Positions 8,158 to 15,633 of a stretch of DNA of 28,971 nt are shown here, in pieces (positions within the stretch are counted from its first letter, which is position 1; every line of letters begins with the position of its first letter). The stretch lies in the NCBI GenBank assembly GCA_039934475.1, contig JBDTMC010000036.1:1-28971 (forward strand). Reading direction: 5' to 3'. This DNA comes from JBDTMC01 sp039934475 (GTDB lineage Bacteria; Acidobacteriota; Terriglobia; Bryobacterales; Bryobacteraceae). The position numbers were made by a program, and so were the translations under genes. The notes under the pieces were generated by a model. It did no database searches, was not told the origin of the DNA, and saw nothing but the letters and a program-made list of their open reading frames with translations.

Positions 8158-9906
8158 TCATTTTGAGTCGATGGTATCATCCGGGTTCCCTCTCACGGCT
8201 TGAAGTACTGCTTGCTTTGAAGGGTAAGTGGAGACGCGCACCGGTATCGTGTCCGGTTCGATCAACCACACTTGACGGTCCTTGAAGTAGTCGCATAACT
8301 CCTGGTCACGCTGGGGCGACATTGCCCGCGCCCACACCACTTTGGCCGAATCGATATCGGCGGCATTGTAGACCCAATCATCGATCGGACTGTGGTTCTT
8401 GGGGTACCGCACGATGGCCAGTTGCCGGCCCGGTTCGGCGCCCAGGCGTGCCTCCACGGCGGCTCTCGAGAGACCCAGGCTCTCCGTGCCGTACCACATC
8501 GCCGGCGACCGTTCGAACCTCAGCCCTAAGGGCTGTCCGGCCAGTCTGATCCCGCAAAGCAGGACACACAGCACTGGAATCACCGTCACCAGCGTCGATC
8601 CCAACGGCTGGCCCGCGATGCGCACCGTCCGTAAATGACGCATGCACTGCAGTAAAAGAGCATAGAGGATGCAGGTCATCGGCGCAAAATAGTGCGGCAT
8701 CACAAAGGCATTCGCGAACGAACCCAGCAGCAAGACAAATCCCGTCAACAGGAGGAATCGCATACGGCGGTCACGCAACACATTGGGGATCATCACCAGC
8801 GGGATGATCAGAACAACTCCATAGAAGAAAAACAGCACGACGCCAAGCTTCTTCGCGACCGAGCGTAGAAATCCAGGCAAAGTCTTTGCTGCTTGGAATA
8901 CCGGCAATTCGACGGTGAGATAAAAGTCTCGCATCACGGGGTGCCGGTACTCCGGCTCACTGGCGATCGTGTTCCAGAGGAATACGGGCGACACAGCGTA
9001 TGTGGCGCGATTGGTTTTGTACGGGAGCGTGAGCGGATTTCCAAAGACCGACCAATCGTAGTAAGCGAGGCCTCCGGCCAACAGCGCGCCTACGACAAGG
9101 AGCGGCAGGGCTACCTGCAGAGCCGTTTTTCGAATGTGAGGGCGAGTTGCGCCGGCGATCCACTTCACCAAAACCAGGGCAACGGGTATAGCCAGCAGGA
9201 ATCCCTCATAGGGACGGCTGTTTGCCAGAACCGCGAAGCCGATTCCAAGAATCACCGACATTCCCACCGCGGGCCGGCGCATCAATCGCGGCAGCGCGCC
9301 AAGTACCAGCGCCGCACCCAGCGCAGCAAGCGCCCCGCCGTAGTAGCTGTTGATCCAATAGCTGAAGAGGCCCAAACGCATTACCGCCAGCAGCCCGCCT
9401 AAGAGCGCCCACCCGGGTGGAAGCCATGCCTGCAGCATCCAGCAGATCGCCGCGCACATGAGCGAGGCGGCAATAGCGACGCCGAACCACGGATGGCCGA
9501 ACAACACCTTGCCCGCCGCCAGAACTAGACCCTGGCCGGGGAAATACATGGACATATAAGTCGGCTGCTGATCTACGTGGAAAGTTTCGAAGTGCACCCA
9601 CATCGGATGCGTGGGATTGGTTAGACGGCCGGAAGCAAATGTATCGCTGGCCAGCAGATAGCTGAACTCGTCATGGACGAACGGTGCGGGAATGGGCGCC
9701 AGAGGCAGTATCGACAATCGCGCTACGACAGCGACCAGCGCCACAATCAGGACAGACAAACCCTGTCTCGCTGCTACCTGGGGGAATGCTTTCCGGACGC
9801 GTGCTAGCCACGCTCCACGCACTCGCCCAATCGCTAGCGACGCAACCAACGTCAATACAGCTACTGCGGCCTCCAGGACAAAGAAGGATAATCCGCCGCC
9901 GTTCAT
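8158..9906 (-). CDS. ArnT/PMT-like (GT-C) membrane glycosyltransferase, first gene of operon
   Basis: A 582-residue polytopic membrane protein. The first large loop has PFVHDEFSYLLASDTF followed by HVDQQPTYMSMYFPGQG, the DE-containing loop and aromatic-Pro-Gly segment typical of bacterial PMT_2/ArnT-like GT-C enzymes. About eleven spans follow, and a soluble C-terminal domain of about 120 residues ends with DRQVWLIEPDT. The ATG at 9906 is chosen over one at 9939 because a strong ribosome site (GGGAGGGA, 8 nt spacing) stands before it. The gene opens the minus-strand operon 9906-2524. A candidate sigma-54 promoter lies 90 nt upstream, divergent from the first Flp pilin, with shared dyads between them. 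The sugar donor and acceptor are not determinable here. Confidence 0.85.
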   Translation of the reverse strand: MNGGGLSFFVLEAAVAVLTLVASLAIGRVRGAWLARVRKAFPQVAARQGLSVLIVALVAVVARLSILPLAPIPAPFVHDEFSYLLASDTFASGRLTNPTHPMWVHFETFHVDQQPTYMSMYFPGQGLVLAAGKVLFGHPWFGVAIAASLMCAAICWMLQAWLPPGWALLGGLLAVMRLGLFSYWINSYYGGALAALGAALVLGALPRLMRRPAVGMSVILGIGFAVLANSRPYEGFLLAIPVALVLVKWIAGATRPHIRKTALQVALPLLVVGALLAGGLAYYDWSVFGNPLTLPYKTNRATYAVSPVFLWNTIASEPEYRHPVMRDFYLTVELPVFQAAKTLPGFLRSVAKKLGVVLFFFYGVVLIIPLVMIPNVLRDRRMRFLLLTGFVLLLGSFANAFVMPHYFAPMTCILYALLLQCMRHLRTVRIAGQPLGSTLVTVIPVLCVLLCGIRLAGQPLGLRFERSPAMWYGTESLGLSRAAVEARLGAEPGRQLAIVRYPKNHSPIDDWVYNAADIDSAKVVWARAMSPQRDQELCDYFKDRQVWLIEPDTIPVRVSTYPSKQAVLQAVRGNPDDTIDSK

Positions 9907-9995
9907 CCGCGCGTCCCTCCCTGGGAAGAACACACACACGCCTTCTGGCTGCTGGTTGTCGGCGCTAGTCTCATTGATGGACCCTCATACCGTCA

Positions 9996-10012
9996 TGCAA
10001 TTTCTCGTCCAA
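9996..10012 (-). promoter_or_regulatory. Candidate sigma-54 promoter of the glycosyltransferase operon
   Basis: On the minus strand the sequence reads TTGGACGAGAAATTGCA. The invariant GG and GC dinucleotides are exactly 10 nt apart, with TTGG and TTGC contexts as in the sigma-54 consensus. The C of GC (9997) as -12 predicts transcription from about 9985, giving a leader of about 79 nt before the ATG at 9906. The paired dyads at 10075-10115 lie about 93 and 126 bp upstream, at enhancer distance. This intergenic region (9907-10239, 333 nt) holds no gene that I can see. Confidence 0.65.
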
Positions 10013-10074
10013 TCCCTAAAATTGCTGGTACCTTAACCGCCAAAGGCCCATCAGGACGGTTATCAATAAGACGG

Positions 10075-10115
10075 TGTATACGGCCCTTCACTCCGCGGCC
10101 GCGAGTCTGTATACA
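10075..10115. promoter_or_regulatory. Paired dyad operator (candidate enhancer site), copy A
   Basis: TGTATAC at 10075-10081 and the full palindrome TGTATACA at 10108-10115, with GTATAC centres 33 bp apart (about three helical turns). The same arrangement and spacing occur at 20266-20306. Both copies also share CACT in the spacer at the same offset and TCACA after the second dyad. It lies between two divergent candidate sigma-54 promoters, about 92-126 bp upstream of each predicted start site, the usual place for activator binding. The binding protein is inferred to be the activator at the left window edge. Confidence 0.65.
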
Positions 10116-10176
10116 AGGGGTCACACCGCGTCGGGCAGAATAGAACAATTCGTTGATTTCAAATCCAAAATTGCAA

Positions 10177-10192
10177 TGGTTCCGGAATTGCA
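10177..10192 (+). promoter_or_regulatory. Candidate sigma-54 promoter of first Flp pilin
   Basis: TGGTTCCGGAATTGCA matches the -24/-12 pattern: GG (10178-10179) and GC (10190-10191) are separated by exactly 10 nt, followed by A. The predicted start of transcription is about 10203, 37 nt before the pilin ATG. The sequence resembles the sites before the second pilin and cpaB (TGGTYCC...ATTGC). Confidence 0.7.
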
Positions 10193-10239
10193 TATAGCAA
10201 GCCGTCCCCACTAGGGACCAAAACTTGAAGGAGCATCGA

Positions 10240-10416
10240 ATGCAAACTTTCCTCTTGAATCTTTATCGTGACGAACAGGGCCAGGACCTGATTGAGTACG
10301 CCCTGGTTGTCGCGCTGATTGCCTTCGCCGCGGTATCCGGCATGAACACGGTGGCCACGAAGATCAACACTGCCTTTTCGAACATCGGCACGAAGTTGAC
10401 CACATACACCACCTAG
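10240..10416 (+). CDS. flp: Flp-type pilin subunit 1
   Basis: A 58-residue class III (Flp) prepilin, the likely main subunit of the Tad pilus. A short charged leader ends EQG, followed by QDLIEYALVVALI: Gly14 at -1 and Glu19/Tyr20 at +5/+6 form the Flp cleavage and assembly motif read by a TadV/CpaA-type prepilin peptidase (not in this window). The mature form would be 44 residues, mostly one hydrophobic helix and a Thr-rich tail. The ATG at 10240 is set by GAAGGAG 6 nt upstream; an earlier TTG at 10225 lies upstream of that ribosome site. A candidate sigma-54 promoter precedes it. The second pilin, 136 nt downstream, is about 81% identical. Confidence 0.95.
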   Translation: MQTFLLNLYRDEQGQDLIEYALVVALIAFAAVSGMNTVATKINTAFSNIGTKLTTYTT

Positions 10417-10438
10417 TCCCTTCAGGTAAGGCGGGACT
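10415..10438 (+). terminator. Hairpin at the end of pilin 1
   Basis: AGTCCC (10415-10420) and GGGACT (10433-10438) form a perfect 6-bp stem with a 12-nt loop overlapping the stop codon. There is no T-tract, so it may be an mRNA-stabilising or partial attenuation structure rather than a true terminator. Confidence 0.3.
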
Positions 10439-10456
10439 GGGCGGGAGGGCAATTGC

Positions 10457-10473
10457 TTGGTCCCTTTATTGCC
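10457..10473 (+). promoter_or_regulatory. Candidate sigma-54 promoter of second Flp pilin
   Basis: TTGGTCCCTTTATTGCC has GG (10459-10460) and GC (10471-10472) exactly 10 nt apart, with TTGG and TTGC contexts. The predicted start is about 10484, giving a 69-nt leader before the ATG at 10553. A separate promoter would allow the second pilin and the downstream assembly genes to be transcribed independently of pilin 1. Confidence 0.65.
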
Positions 10474-10552
10474 GGGATGGCTGTATCTTCGAGCGGGTTC
10501 GCGGGGCTGGAACTCGTAGTGTTCTGGGCCGAGATAACGACGAGGCATAAGG

Positions 10553-10729
10553 ATGAAACATTTTTTAAGGAATCTGATCCATGACGATCAGGGCCAGGAT
10601 CTGATCGAGTATGCGCTGGTGGTGGCTCTAATTGCTTTTGCGGCGGTTTCAGGAATGAATACGGTAGCAACCAAGATCAACACCGCGTTTTCCAATGTAG
10701 GCGATAAAGTATCGACTTACATCACCTAG
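10553..10729 (+). CDS. flp: Flp-type pilin subunit 2 (short gene, easily missed)
   Basis: A 58-residue paralogue of the preceding pilin. Residues 13-48 are identical in the two proteins, covering the cleavage site (QG/QDLIEYALV), the whole hydrophobic helix and the first part of the tail; the 11 differences lie in the leader (MKHFLRNLIHDD) and the last ten residues (VGDKVSTYIT). The codons differ widely at silent positions, so the duplication is not recent and the protein has been kept by selection, or partly converted. GAGG 7 nt before the ATG is the ribosome site. It has its own candidate sigma-54 promoter, and is followed by an inverted repeat and then cpaE. Confidence 0.93.
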   Translation: MKHFLRNLIHDDQGQDLIEYALVVALIAFAAVSGMNTVATKINTAFSNVGDKVSTYIT

Positions 10730-10732
10730 ATC

Positions 10733-10784
10733 AGCAGGTTACCGAGCCGCGACCGTGAGGGAGCGGTTTTCAGCACAACCTGCT
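10733..10784. repeat. Inverted repeat enclosing a 23-nt repeat unit, after pilin 2
   Basis: AGCAGGTT (10733-10740) and AACCTGCT (10777-10784) are perfect 8-nt inverted arms around 36 nt. Inside, CCGC...GCGG (10748-10751 and 10763-10766) can make a smaller hairpin. The left part (10739-10761, ACCGAG-C-CGCGACCGTGAGGG with the preceding TT) recurs at 15429-15451 with one mismatch. It could separate pilin transcription from the assembly genes, or be a dispersed intergenic element. Confidence 0.5.
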
Positions 10785-10867
10785 AGCGCGCCTCTGGTCA
10801 GGGGCGCAATTGGCAGCCGGCGCCGCGCCGGCGGAGTTTGATGTCTTAGCTTTTGCATGGTGGCCCA

Positions 10868-12070
10868 GTGAACTTGAGATACCCTTCGGAGAACGACACA
10901 ATTCGGGTGAACACCCCATCGGTGATACTCATCTGCCCAGATGACACCAGGCGGGGAACACTTTCTCAAGCGCTGCGAACGCAGCAGGCAACCATGGTGG
11001 GCGAGTTCAGAAACTACCCTGCACTCGCCCAGCTTCAAACGTCAACCGATCTCGCTTGCGACGTGTACGTGATCGACATCGACACCGATCCGCATGTTGC
11101 CTTGGACCTGGTGGAAGGTCTCAGCGTTCAGGATTCTTCGGTCACCGTTATGGTCTCCTCAACCAAGGATGATCCTGACGTGCTGGTACGGACGATGCGT
11201 GCCGGCGCCCGCGAATTGTTGCGCCACGACATCTCGGCGCCCATCATTGCAGAGGCGCTCATTCGCGCTGCCGCGCGCCGTAATGAGAAGGCTCGTCCAA
11301 AGAGGACGAGTGGCAAAGTCATCGTGTTCTGGGGCGCCAAGGGTGGTGTCGGGGTCACCACCCTTGCGAGCAATTTCGCCGTTGCCCTGAGGGGTGAGTC
11401 GGAACGGGAAGTCGTGCTTGTGGATTTCGATGTACAGCTTGGAGACGTCTCGGTCTCTTTGGGCATCAAGCCAAAATTCACCCTCCAGGATGCACTGACC
11501 GACACGCAACGCCTCGATCGCGATTTTGTGTCTACCTTGCTCTCCGATCACGTCTCCGGTGTCTCCGTGCTCTCCGCCGCGGACGAATACAATCCTTCGC
11601 GGACTGTTCCCACGGAAGGGTTCGATCAGTTGTTTCGCATCCTTCGCGACGAGTTTCCTTATGTCGTGGTCGATGCCGGCCCTTGCCTGGGAGCTAGCGC
11701 GGAGGCCCTCATGCGTGTCGCCGACATGATCTATCTGGTCGCCCAGATCGATGTACCGGCAGTGCGGAATGCCCAGCGGATGCTCGCCTACATGGAACGT
11801 ATCGGACTGCAGCGCGTCGAGGTAATCTTGAACCGCTTTGAGGCGCGGAAGGTGGATATCGACGACCAATTGCTGACCAAGGCGCTGGGCCTGCATCCGA
11901 AGTGGAAAGTGCCCAACGACTTTGCAGCGGCTCGCCGTGCGCAGAATACCGGCAAGCCCTTGATTCAGGAGAAGTCCGTCGTGTCGAAGGTCATTATCGA
12001 GATGGCTCGGGCTACCAGCGGCCTTGCGCCCGTGAAAGAGAAGCGAAAGGCATTCGGCCTCTTCGGATGA
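10868..12070 (+). CDS. cpaE: Tad pilus assembly ATPase CpaE/TadZ
   Basis: A 400-residue MinD/ParA-like protein that places the Tad machine at its site in the cell. The N-terminal ~130 residues form an atypical receiver-like domain (PSVILICPDDTRR, DVYVIDIDTDP, VTVMVSS, AGARELLRHD). The ATPase domain follows with KGGVGVTT at 158-165, where Val replaces the usual Walker lysine, then VVLVDFDVQLGDVSVSLG and YVVVDAGPCLG. Loss of that lysine is common in CpaE/TadZ, and such forms may bind nucleotide weakly. The start is uncertain: GTG at 10868 follows GGTGG by 4 nt; TTG at 10853 or GTG at 10907 (which begins right at the receiver-like fold) are alternatives. cpaF follows after 17 nt. Confidence 0.93.
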   Translation: MNLRYPSENDTIRVNTPSVILICPDDTRRGTLSQALRTQQATMVGEFRNYPALAQLQTSTDLACDVYVIDIDTDPHVALDLVEGLSVQDSSVTVMVSSTKDDPDVLVRTMRAGARELLRHDISAPIIAEALIRAAARRNEKARPKRTSGKVIVFWGAKGGVGVTTLASNFAVALRGESEREVVLVDFDVQLGDVSVSLGIKPKFTLQDALTDTQRLDRDFVSTLLSDHVSGVSVLSAADEYNPSRTVPTEGFDQLFRILRDEFPYVVVDAGPCLGASAEALMRVADMIYLVAQIDVPAVRNAQRMLAYMERIGLQRVEVILNRFEARKVDIDDQLLTKALGLHPKWKVPNDFAAARRAQNTGKPLIQEKSVVSKVIIEMARATSGLAPVKEKRKAFGLFG

Positions 12071-12087
12071 GTTAGACGGACTCGAAC

Positions 12088-13368
12088 ATGGATACAGTAA
12101 CGCTCGAACAAACGAAACTCGACGTCCATAAGATTCTGCTTTCACAGTTGGATCTTAGAAGACTCGCCGGAGTCAATAGCGGCCAGGCAAAGGAAGCCGT
12201 CGGCACCCTCATTCAAGACATCATGACGAAGGAGCGTGTGCTCCTGAATGGCACCGAGAAGGAAAAGATCACCAAGGAACTGCTCGACGAGGTGTTCGGC
12301 CTTGGGCCTCTAGAGCCCCTACTTAGCGACCCGACCATCTCCGACATTCTCGTCAACAGCAGCAACATGATCTTCATCGAACGGCGTGGCAAACTGCAGC
12401 GCGTCGATGTGAAATTCCGGGATGACCGCCATTTGATGCAGATCATCGACAGAATCGTCGCCGCGGTAGGGCGCCGTATCGATGAGTCCTCGCCAATGGT
12501 GGACGCCAGGCTCGCCGACGGTTCGCGCGTCAATGCAATCATTCCTCCGCTCGCTCTCGATGGACCGTCCCTTTCTATTCGGCGCTTCGGAACCAGTCCC
12601 TTAATGGCTGAGAAGCTGATTGAACTGAAATCTCTTTCTCCGGAGATGCTGGAAATACTCATGGCTGCGGTCAAATCGCGCATTAGTATCCTCATCTCGG
12701 GCGGCACGGGCGCCGGCAAGACGACGTTCCTTAACATGCTTTCCCGGTACATTCCGGAATCGGAGCGCCTGGTCACAATCGAAGACGCTGCTGAGTTGCA
12801 ACTGGAACAGCAGAATATCGTCCGCTTGGAAACCCGCCCGCCAAACGTGGAAGGCGCCGGGGCCATACGCCAGCGGCAGTTACTGATTAACAGCCTTCGT
12901 ATGCGGCCCGATCGCATCATCCTTGGCGAGGTCCGCGGTGAGGAAGCGTTCGACATGCTGCAGGCGATGAACACCGGTCACGAAGGATCTATGGCCACCA
13001 TTCACGCCAACACATGCCGTGACGCCATTGCCCGCCTGGAATCCATGGTCGCTATGGCGAACTTCAGCCTGCCCGATAAGGCCGTCCGCCAGCAGATCGC
13101 AGCCGCGATTGGGATCGTGGTGCAGGTCTCCCGCATGAGCGATGGAACCAGAAAGGTTACTAACATCGCCGAGATCACCGGAATGGACGAAGAAGTCATC
13201 AGCATGCAGGATATCTTCTCCTTCGTCCGAAAAGGGATTGGGCCGAACGGCAAGGTTGTCGGCTCGTTCCAACCCACTCGGATTCGTCCTAAATTCATGG
13301 AGAAGCTCCGCATCGCGGGCATCCTCCTGCCCGCGGACCTCTTTGAGCGCTCGATGGAGGTCTCCTAA
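12088..13368 (+). CDS. cpaF: Tad secretion ATPase CpaF/TadA
   Basis: A 426-residue GspE/VirB11-type hexameric ATPase that powers Flp pilus extension, and in many Tad systems retraction too. The N-terminal helical region (1-80, GLGPLEPLL) leads into the PAS-like N2 part (SDILVNSSN...ERRGKLQ). The ATPase core has Walker A GGTGAGKTT (205-213), an Asp box region VTIEDAAEL, Walker B RIILGEVRG (about 275-283) and the His box GHEGSMATIHAN (298-309). Length and motifs are normal for the family. It lies between cpaE and tadB, with a 15-nt gap to the latter, so these are one transcription unit. Confidence 0.97.
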   Translation: MDTVTLEQTKLDVHKILLSQLDLRRLAGVNSGQAKEAVGTLIQDIMTKERVLLNGTEKEKITKELLDEVFGLGPLEPLLSDPTISDILVNSSNMIFIERRGKLQRVDVKFRDDRHLMQIIDRIVAAVGRRIDESSPMVDARLADGSRVNAIIPPLALDGPSLSIRRFGTSPLMAEKLIELKSLSPEMLEILMAAVKSRISILISGGTGAGKTTFLNMLSRYIPESERLVTIEDAAELQLEQQNIVRLETRPPNVEGAGAIRQRQLLINSLRMRPDRIILGEVRGEEAFDMLQAMNTGHEGSMATIHANTCRDAIARLESMVAMANFSLPDKAVRQQIAAAIGIVVQVSRMSDGTRKVTNIAEITGMDEEVISMQDIFSFVRKGIGPNGKVVGSFQPTRIRPKFMEKLRIAGILLPADLFERSMEVS

Positions 13369-13383
13369 CAGGAGTATTCCACC

Positions 13384-14355
13384 ATGTCAATGATCGCTAT
13401 CATTGTCTTCGTCACGGTCTGCATCGTTGTGGCTCTGTTCTATGTCGCCACGAATGGCTCCAACAAGGAAGTCCGGCAAACATTGGAGCGGCTTTCCACC
13501 CTCGCCATGGAGACCGCAAATCGCGCGGTCCGGGACGAGGTTGTCGACATTCGCCGCCAGGAGCTACTGAGTCAAATTCCCTGGCTGAACCGGATACTAC
13601 TCAAGATCTCAATCGCACCCCAGGTGCGCCTGCTCCTCTACCAGGCCGAGTCCTCGTGGACGGTGGGTACGCTGTTTTCGATCTGCGGGTTGATGGGACT
13701 CGCCGTCTGGTTCGGAGTACAGCAGCGGACGGGAGCCGCCTTGCTTGGCTTAGCGTTGGGCGCCGGCGCATCGACACTCCCTTATCTCTTCGTGCTGAAG
13801 AAGCGTAGCATGCGGTTTAACAACTTCGAAGAGAAACTTCCCGAGACGCTGGATTTGATGGTGAGCGCGCTACGGGCCGGCCACGGCCTGATCTCCGCCC
13901 TCGGAATGGTTTCCAAAGACGCACCGGAGCCGATTCAAAAGGAATTCAAGCAACTCTTCGATGAACAGAACTACGGTCTCGAGTTGCGCCTCGCGATGCT
14001 CAACCTTGCCCAACGCGTACCCCTGCACGACGTGAAGATCATGGTCACCGCCATTGTTATCCAGAGGGAGAGCGGCGGAAATCTGGCCGAAATTCTGGAC
14101 CGCTGCGCCTACCTGATCCGTGAGCGCTTCCGCCTCAAGCGGCAGATCAGCGTGCATACCGCGCAAGGCCGGCTTACCGGTTGGATCCTCGCGATGCTGC
14201 CTGTTGTCCTGGGCCTACTCGTTTACTTCGTGAATCCGGACTATATCAGCATTCTGTGGAAGACCGACGTCGGTCTTCACATGATGTACGCCGCGGCCAT
14301 CATGACATCGATCGGAGCGTTAATCATTCGGAAGATTGTGTCCTTCCGTTTCTAA
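13384..14355 (+). CDS. tadB: Tad inner-membrane platform protein TadB
   Basis: A 323-residue GspF-family protein that forms half of the inner-membrane platform acted on by CpaF. One N-terminal span (MSMIAIIVFVTVCIVVALF) is followed by a cytoplasmic segment, two spans near residues 95-140, the T2SSF helical domain (about 155-280, with LPETLDLMVSALRAGHGL and ESGGNLAEILDRCAYLIRER) and two C-terminal spans. CAGGAG 8 nt before the ATG fixes the start. tadC follows after 9 nt; the pair is the normal TadB-TadC arrangement. Confidence 0.95.
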   Translation: MSMIAIIVFVTVCIVVALFYVATNGSNKEVRQTLERLSTLAMETANRAVRDEVVDIRRQELLSQIPWLNRILLKISIAPQVRLLLYQAESSWTVGTLFSICGLMGLAVWFGVQQRTGAALLGLALGAGASTLPYLFVLKKRSMRFNNFEEKLPETLDLMVSALRAGHGLISALGMVSKDAPEPIQKEFKQLFDEQNYGLELRLAMLNLAQRVPLHDVKIMVTAIVIQRESGGNLAEILDRCAYLIRERFRLKRQISVHTAQGRLTGWILAMLPVVLGLLVYFVNPDYISILWKTDVGLHMMYAAAIMTSIGALIIRKIVSFRF

Positions 14356-14364
14356 CGTTGAACC

Positions 14365-15273
14365 ATGAATCCGATATACATCACATTCCCGGTTGTCTTC
14401 GCGCTGGTGGCTGGTGTTGGGCTCTTTCTCTTCTACCGCCCGGACACCCGGAGGCGTCTGACTAAGGTCTTGGAGCCAGTCAGTCAGGCCGGGGACGTGG
14501 AAAGGCCGGAGAAACCGAAGCGCCGGCCGGTTGAGACTATTACCGCTCCGTTCAAGAACATCCTGCCACGCAGCGCACGCGAAGTCACCGTTGTCCAGAA
14601 GCGGCTAATCCGTGCGGGTTACCGGGATCAGTCTCATCTGAATGCCTTCTATGGCGCGAAGGTTGCGGTACCTCTCGTGCTGGCCGCGCTCGCGACGGCT
14701 GCCGGACTCTACGAGTATGGAGTCTTCTTCGCGTACGGAATTTCCTTGGGACTTGGCTTCCTGGTGCCGGATTTCTGGCTCGGAAATCGCGTCGCCGCCC
14801 GTCAACTAAACCTGCAATTGGCGCTGCCGGAGGCTTTGGACCTGATGGTTATTTGTGTCGAGGCAGGCCTCGGTCTCGACCAGGCTATGTTTCGCGTCAC
14901 CGAGGAGATCAGGCTTGGCCAACCTGCGTTGAGCGAGGAACTCTACATCGTCCAGTTGGAGCAGCGCGCCGGAATGTCGCGTATGGAGTCATGGAAGAAC
15001 CTGGCAGAGAGGACCGGCGCACCCAGCATCCGCGCTCTTGTTGCCACCCTCACGCAAGCCGATGCTTTCGGAACAAGTGTGGCGAAGAACCTGCGGGTCT
15101 TCTCTGAGACACTCCGCACCCAGCGCCGTCAGCAGGCAGAAGAGAAGGCAGCGAAGACGACGGTGAAGTTGGTCTTCCCGCTGGTGTTCTGTATCTTTCC
15201 CTCTTTGTTTGTTGTTGTTGTGGGCCCGGCGGCTGTTTTGATCCTGGATGGATTTGCGAAGTTCGGTAGTTGA
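14365..15273 (+). CDS. tadC: Tad inner-membrane platform protein TadC
   Basis: A 302-residue GspF-family partner of TadB. An N-terminal span (ITFPVVFALVAGVGLFLFY) and a basic cytoplasmic region lead to a pair of spans at about 95-130, then the T2SSF domain (LPEALDLMVICVEAGLGLDQAM, then ALVATLTQADAFGTSV) and a final hydrophobic segment (VFPLVFCIFPSLFVVVVG). The ribosome site before the ATG at 14365 is weak, which suggests translation coupled to tadB, 9 nt upstream. It is the last conventional assembly gene before the three micro-genes. Confidence 0.95.
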   Translation: MNPIYITFPVVFALVAGVGLFLFYRPDTRRRLTKVLEPVSQAGDVERPEKPKRRPVETITAPFKNILPRSAREVTVVQKRLIRAGYRDQSHLNAFYGAKVAVPLVLAALATAAGLYEYGVFFAYGISLGLGFLVPDFWLGNRVAARQLNLQLALPEALDLMVICVEAGLGLDQAMFRVTEEIRLGQPALSEELYIVQLEQRAGMSRMESWKNLAERTGAPSIRALVATLTQADAFGTSVAKNLRVFSETLRTQRRQQAEEKAAKTTVKLVFPLVFCIFPSLFVVVVGPAAVLILDGFAKFGS

Positions 15274-15314
15274 GAGGTCAGTTGGCAATACAGATTACTT
15301 GGGGAGGACAGGAA

Positions 15315-15410
15315 ATGGATAACACAACTCTGATTCGGATCGTGGCTGGTATCTGCGCGGTCATCGTTTTAATTACTCTGGTTCAGCGGCGGCGTAGCCG
15401 CGCGGAATAG
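15315..15410 (+). CDS. 31-aa single-span membrane peptide, copy 1
   Basis: A micro-gene 41 nt after tadC. The peptide begins MDNTTLIRIVAGICAVIVLI and ends in a basic RRRSRAE tail: one hydrophobic segment (about residues 9-24) with Arg8, Gly12 and Cys14, then clustered arginines that predict a cytoplasmic C-terminus. GGGGAGGACAGG stands before the ATG. Two paralogues of exactly the same length follow (15634, 15796), which is the main evidence that it is a real gene. I do not recognise the family. Placement after tadC suggests a role in the pilus machine, for example as a small platform subunit or inner-membrane regulator; that is inference. Confidence 0.8.
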   Translation: MDNTTLIRIVAGICAVIVLITLVQRRRSRAE

Positions 15411-15428
15411 CAGTCCCTCTAGCGGACC

Positions 15429-15451
15429 TTACCGAGTCGCGACCGTGAGGG
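15429..15451 (+). repeat. Second copy of the 23-nt intergenic repeat
   Basis: TTACCGAG-T-CGCGACCGTGAGGG matches 10739-10761 at 22 of 23 positions, and weaker similarity continues for about 16 nt downstream (GG.TT, then C.AC). Both copies stand shortly after the stop of a small hydrophobic peptide gene in the Tad cluster. The surrounding gap (15411-15633, 223 nt) contains no other gene that I can support. Confidence 0.6.
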
Positions 15452-15633
15452 CCCGGATTCTGCCACGGATTGCTGTCGGATTCGCTTCACAGACGCGGCC
15501 TGGCTGGTGGATGAAAGCTCGGCCGCGATCGAGATCCTAGGTTATTTTGGCTCGCAGTTAGATACTCGGGAGCCATCACGAAATGGAAATGAAGAAGGCG
15601 TGCCGGAAGACACGTAGGACATAGGAAAACAGA

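Noticed and set aside
10442..10456. Another GG-N10-GC (GGGAGGGCAATTGC) just before the second pilin promoter
   Set aside because: Its -24 half is a run of G rather than TGGCAC-like; the TTGG...TTGC site 15 nt downstream is much better.
11159..12145. Long minus-strand open frame (328 codons) opposite cpaE and the start of cpaF
   Set aside because: Shadow of a conserved coding region; product has no recognisable domain and cpaE/cpaF motifs on the plus strand are unambiguous.
12213..12974. Minus-strand frame (253 codons) opposite cpaF
   Set aside because: Ser/Arg-rich low-information product typical of antisense frames; cpaF is certain.
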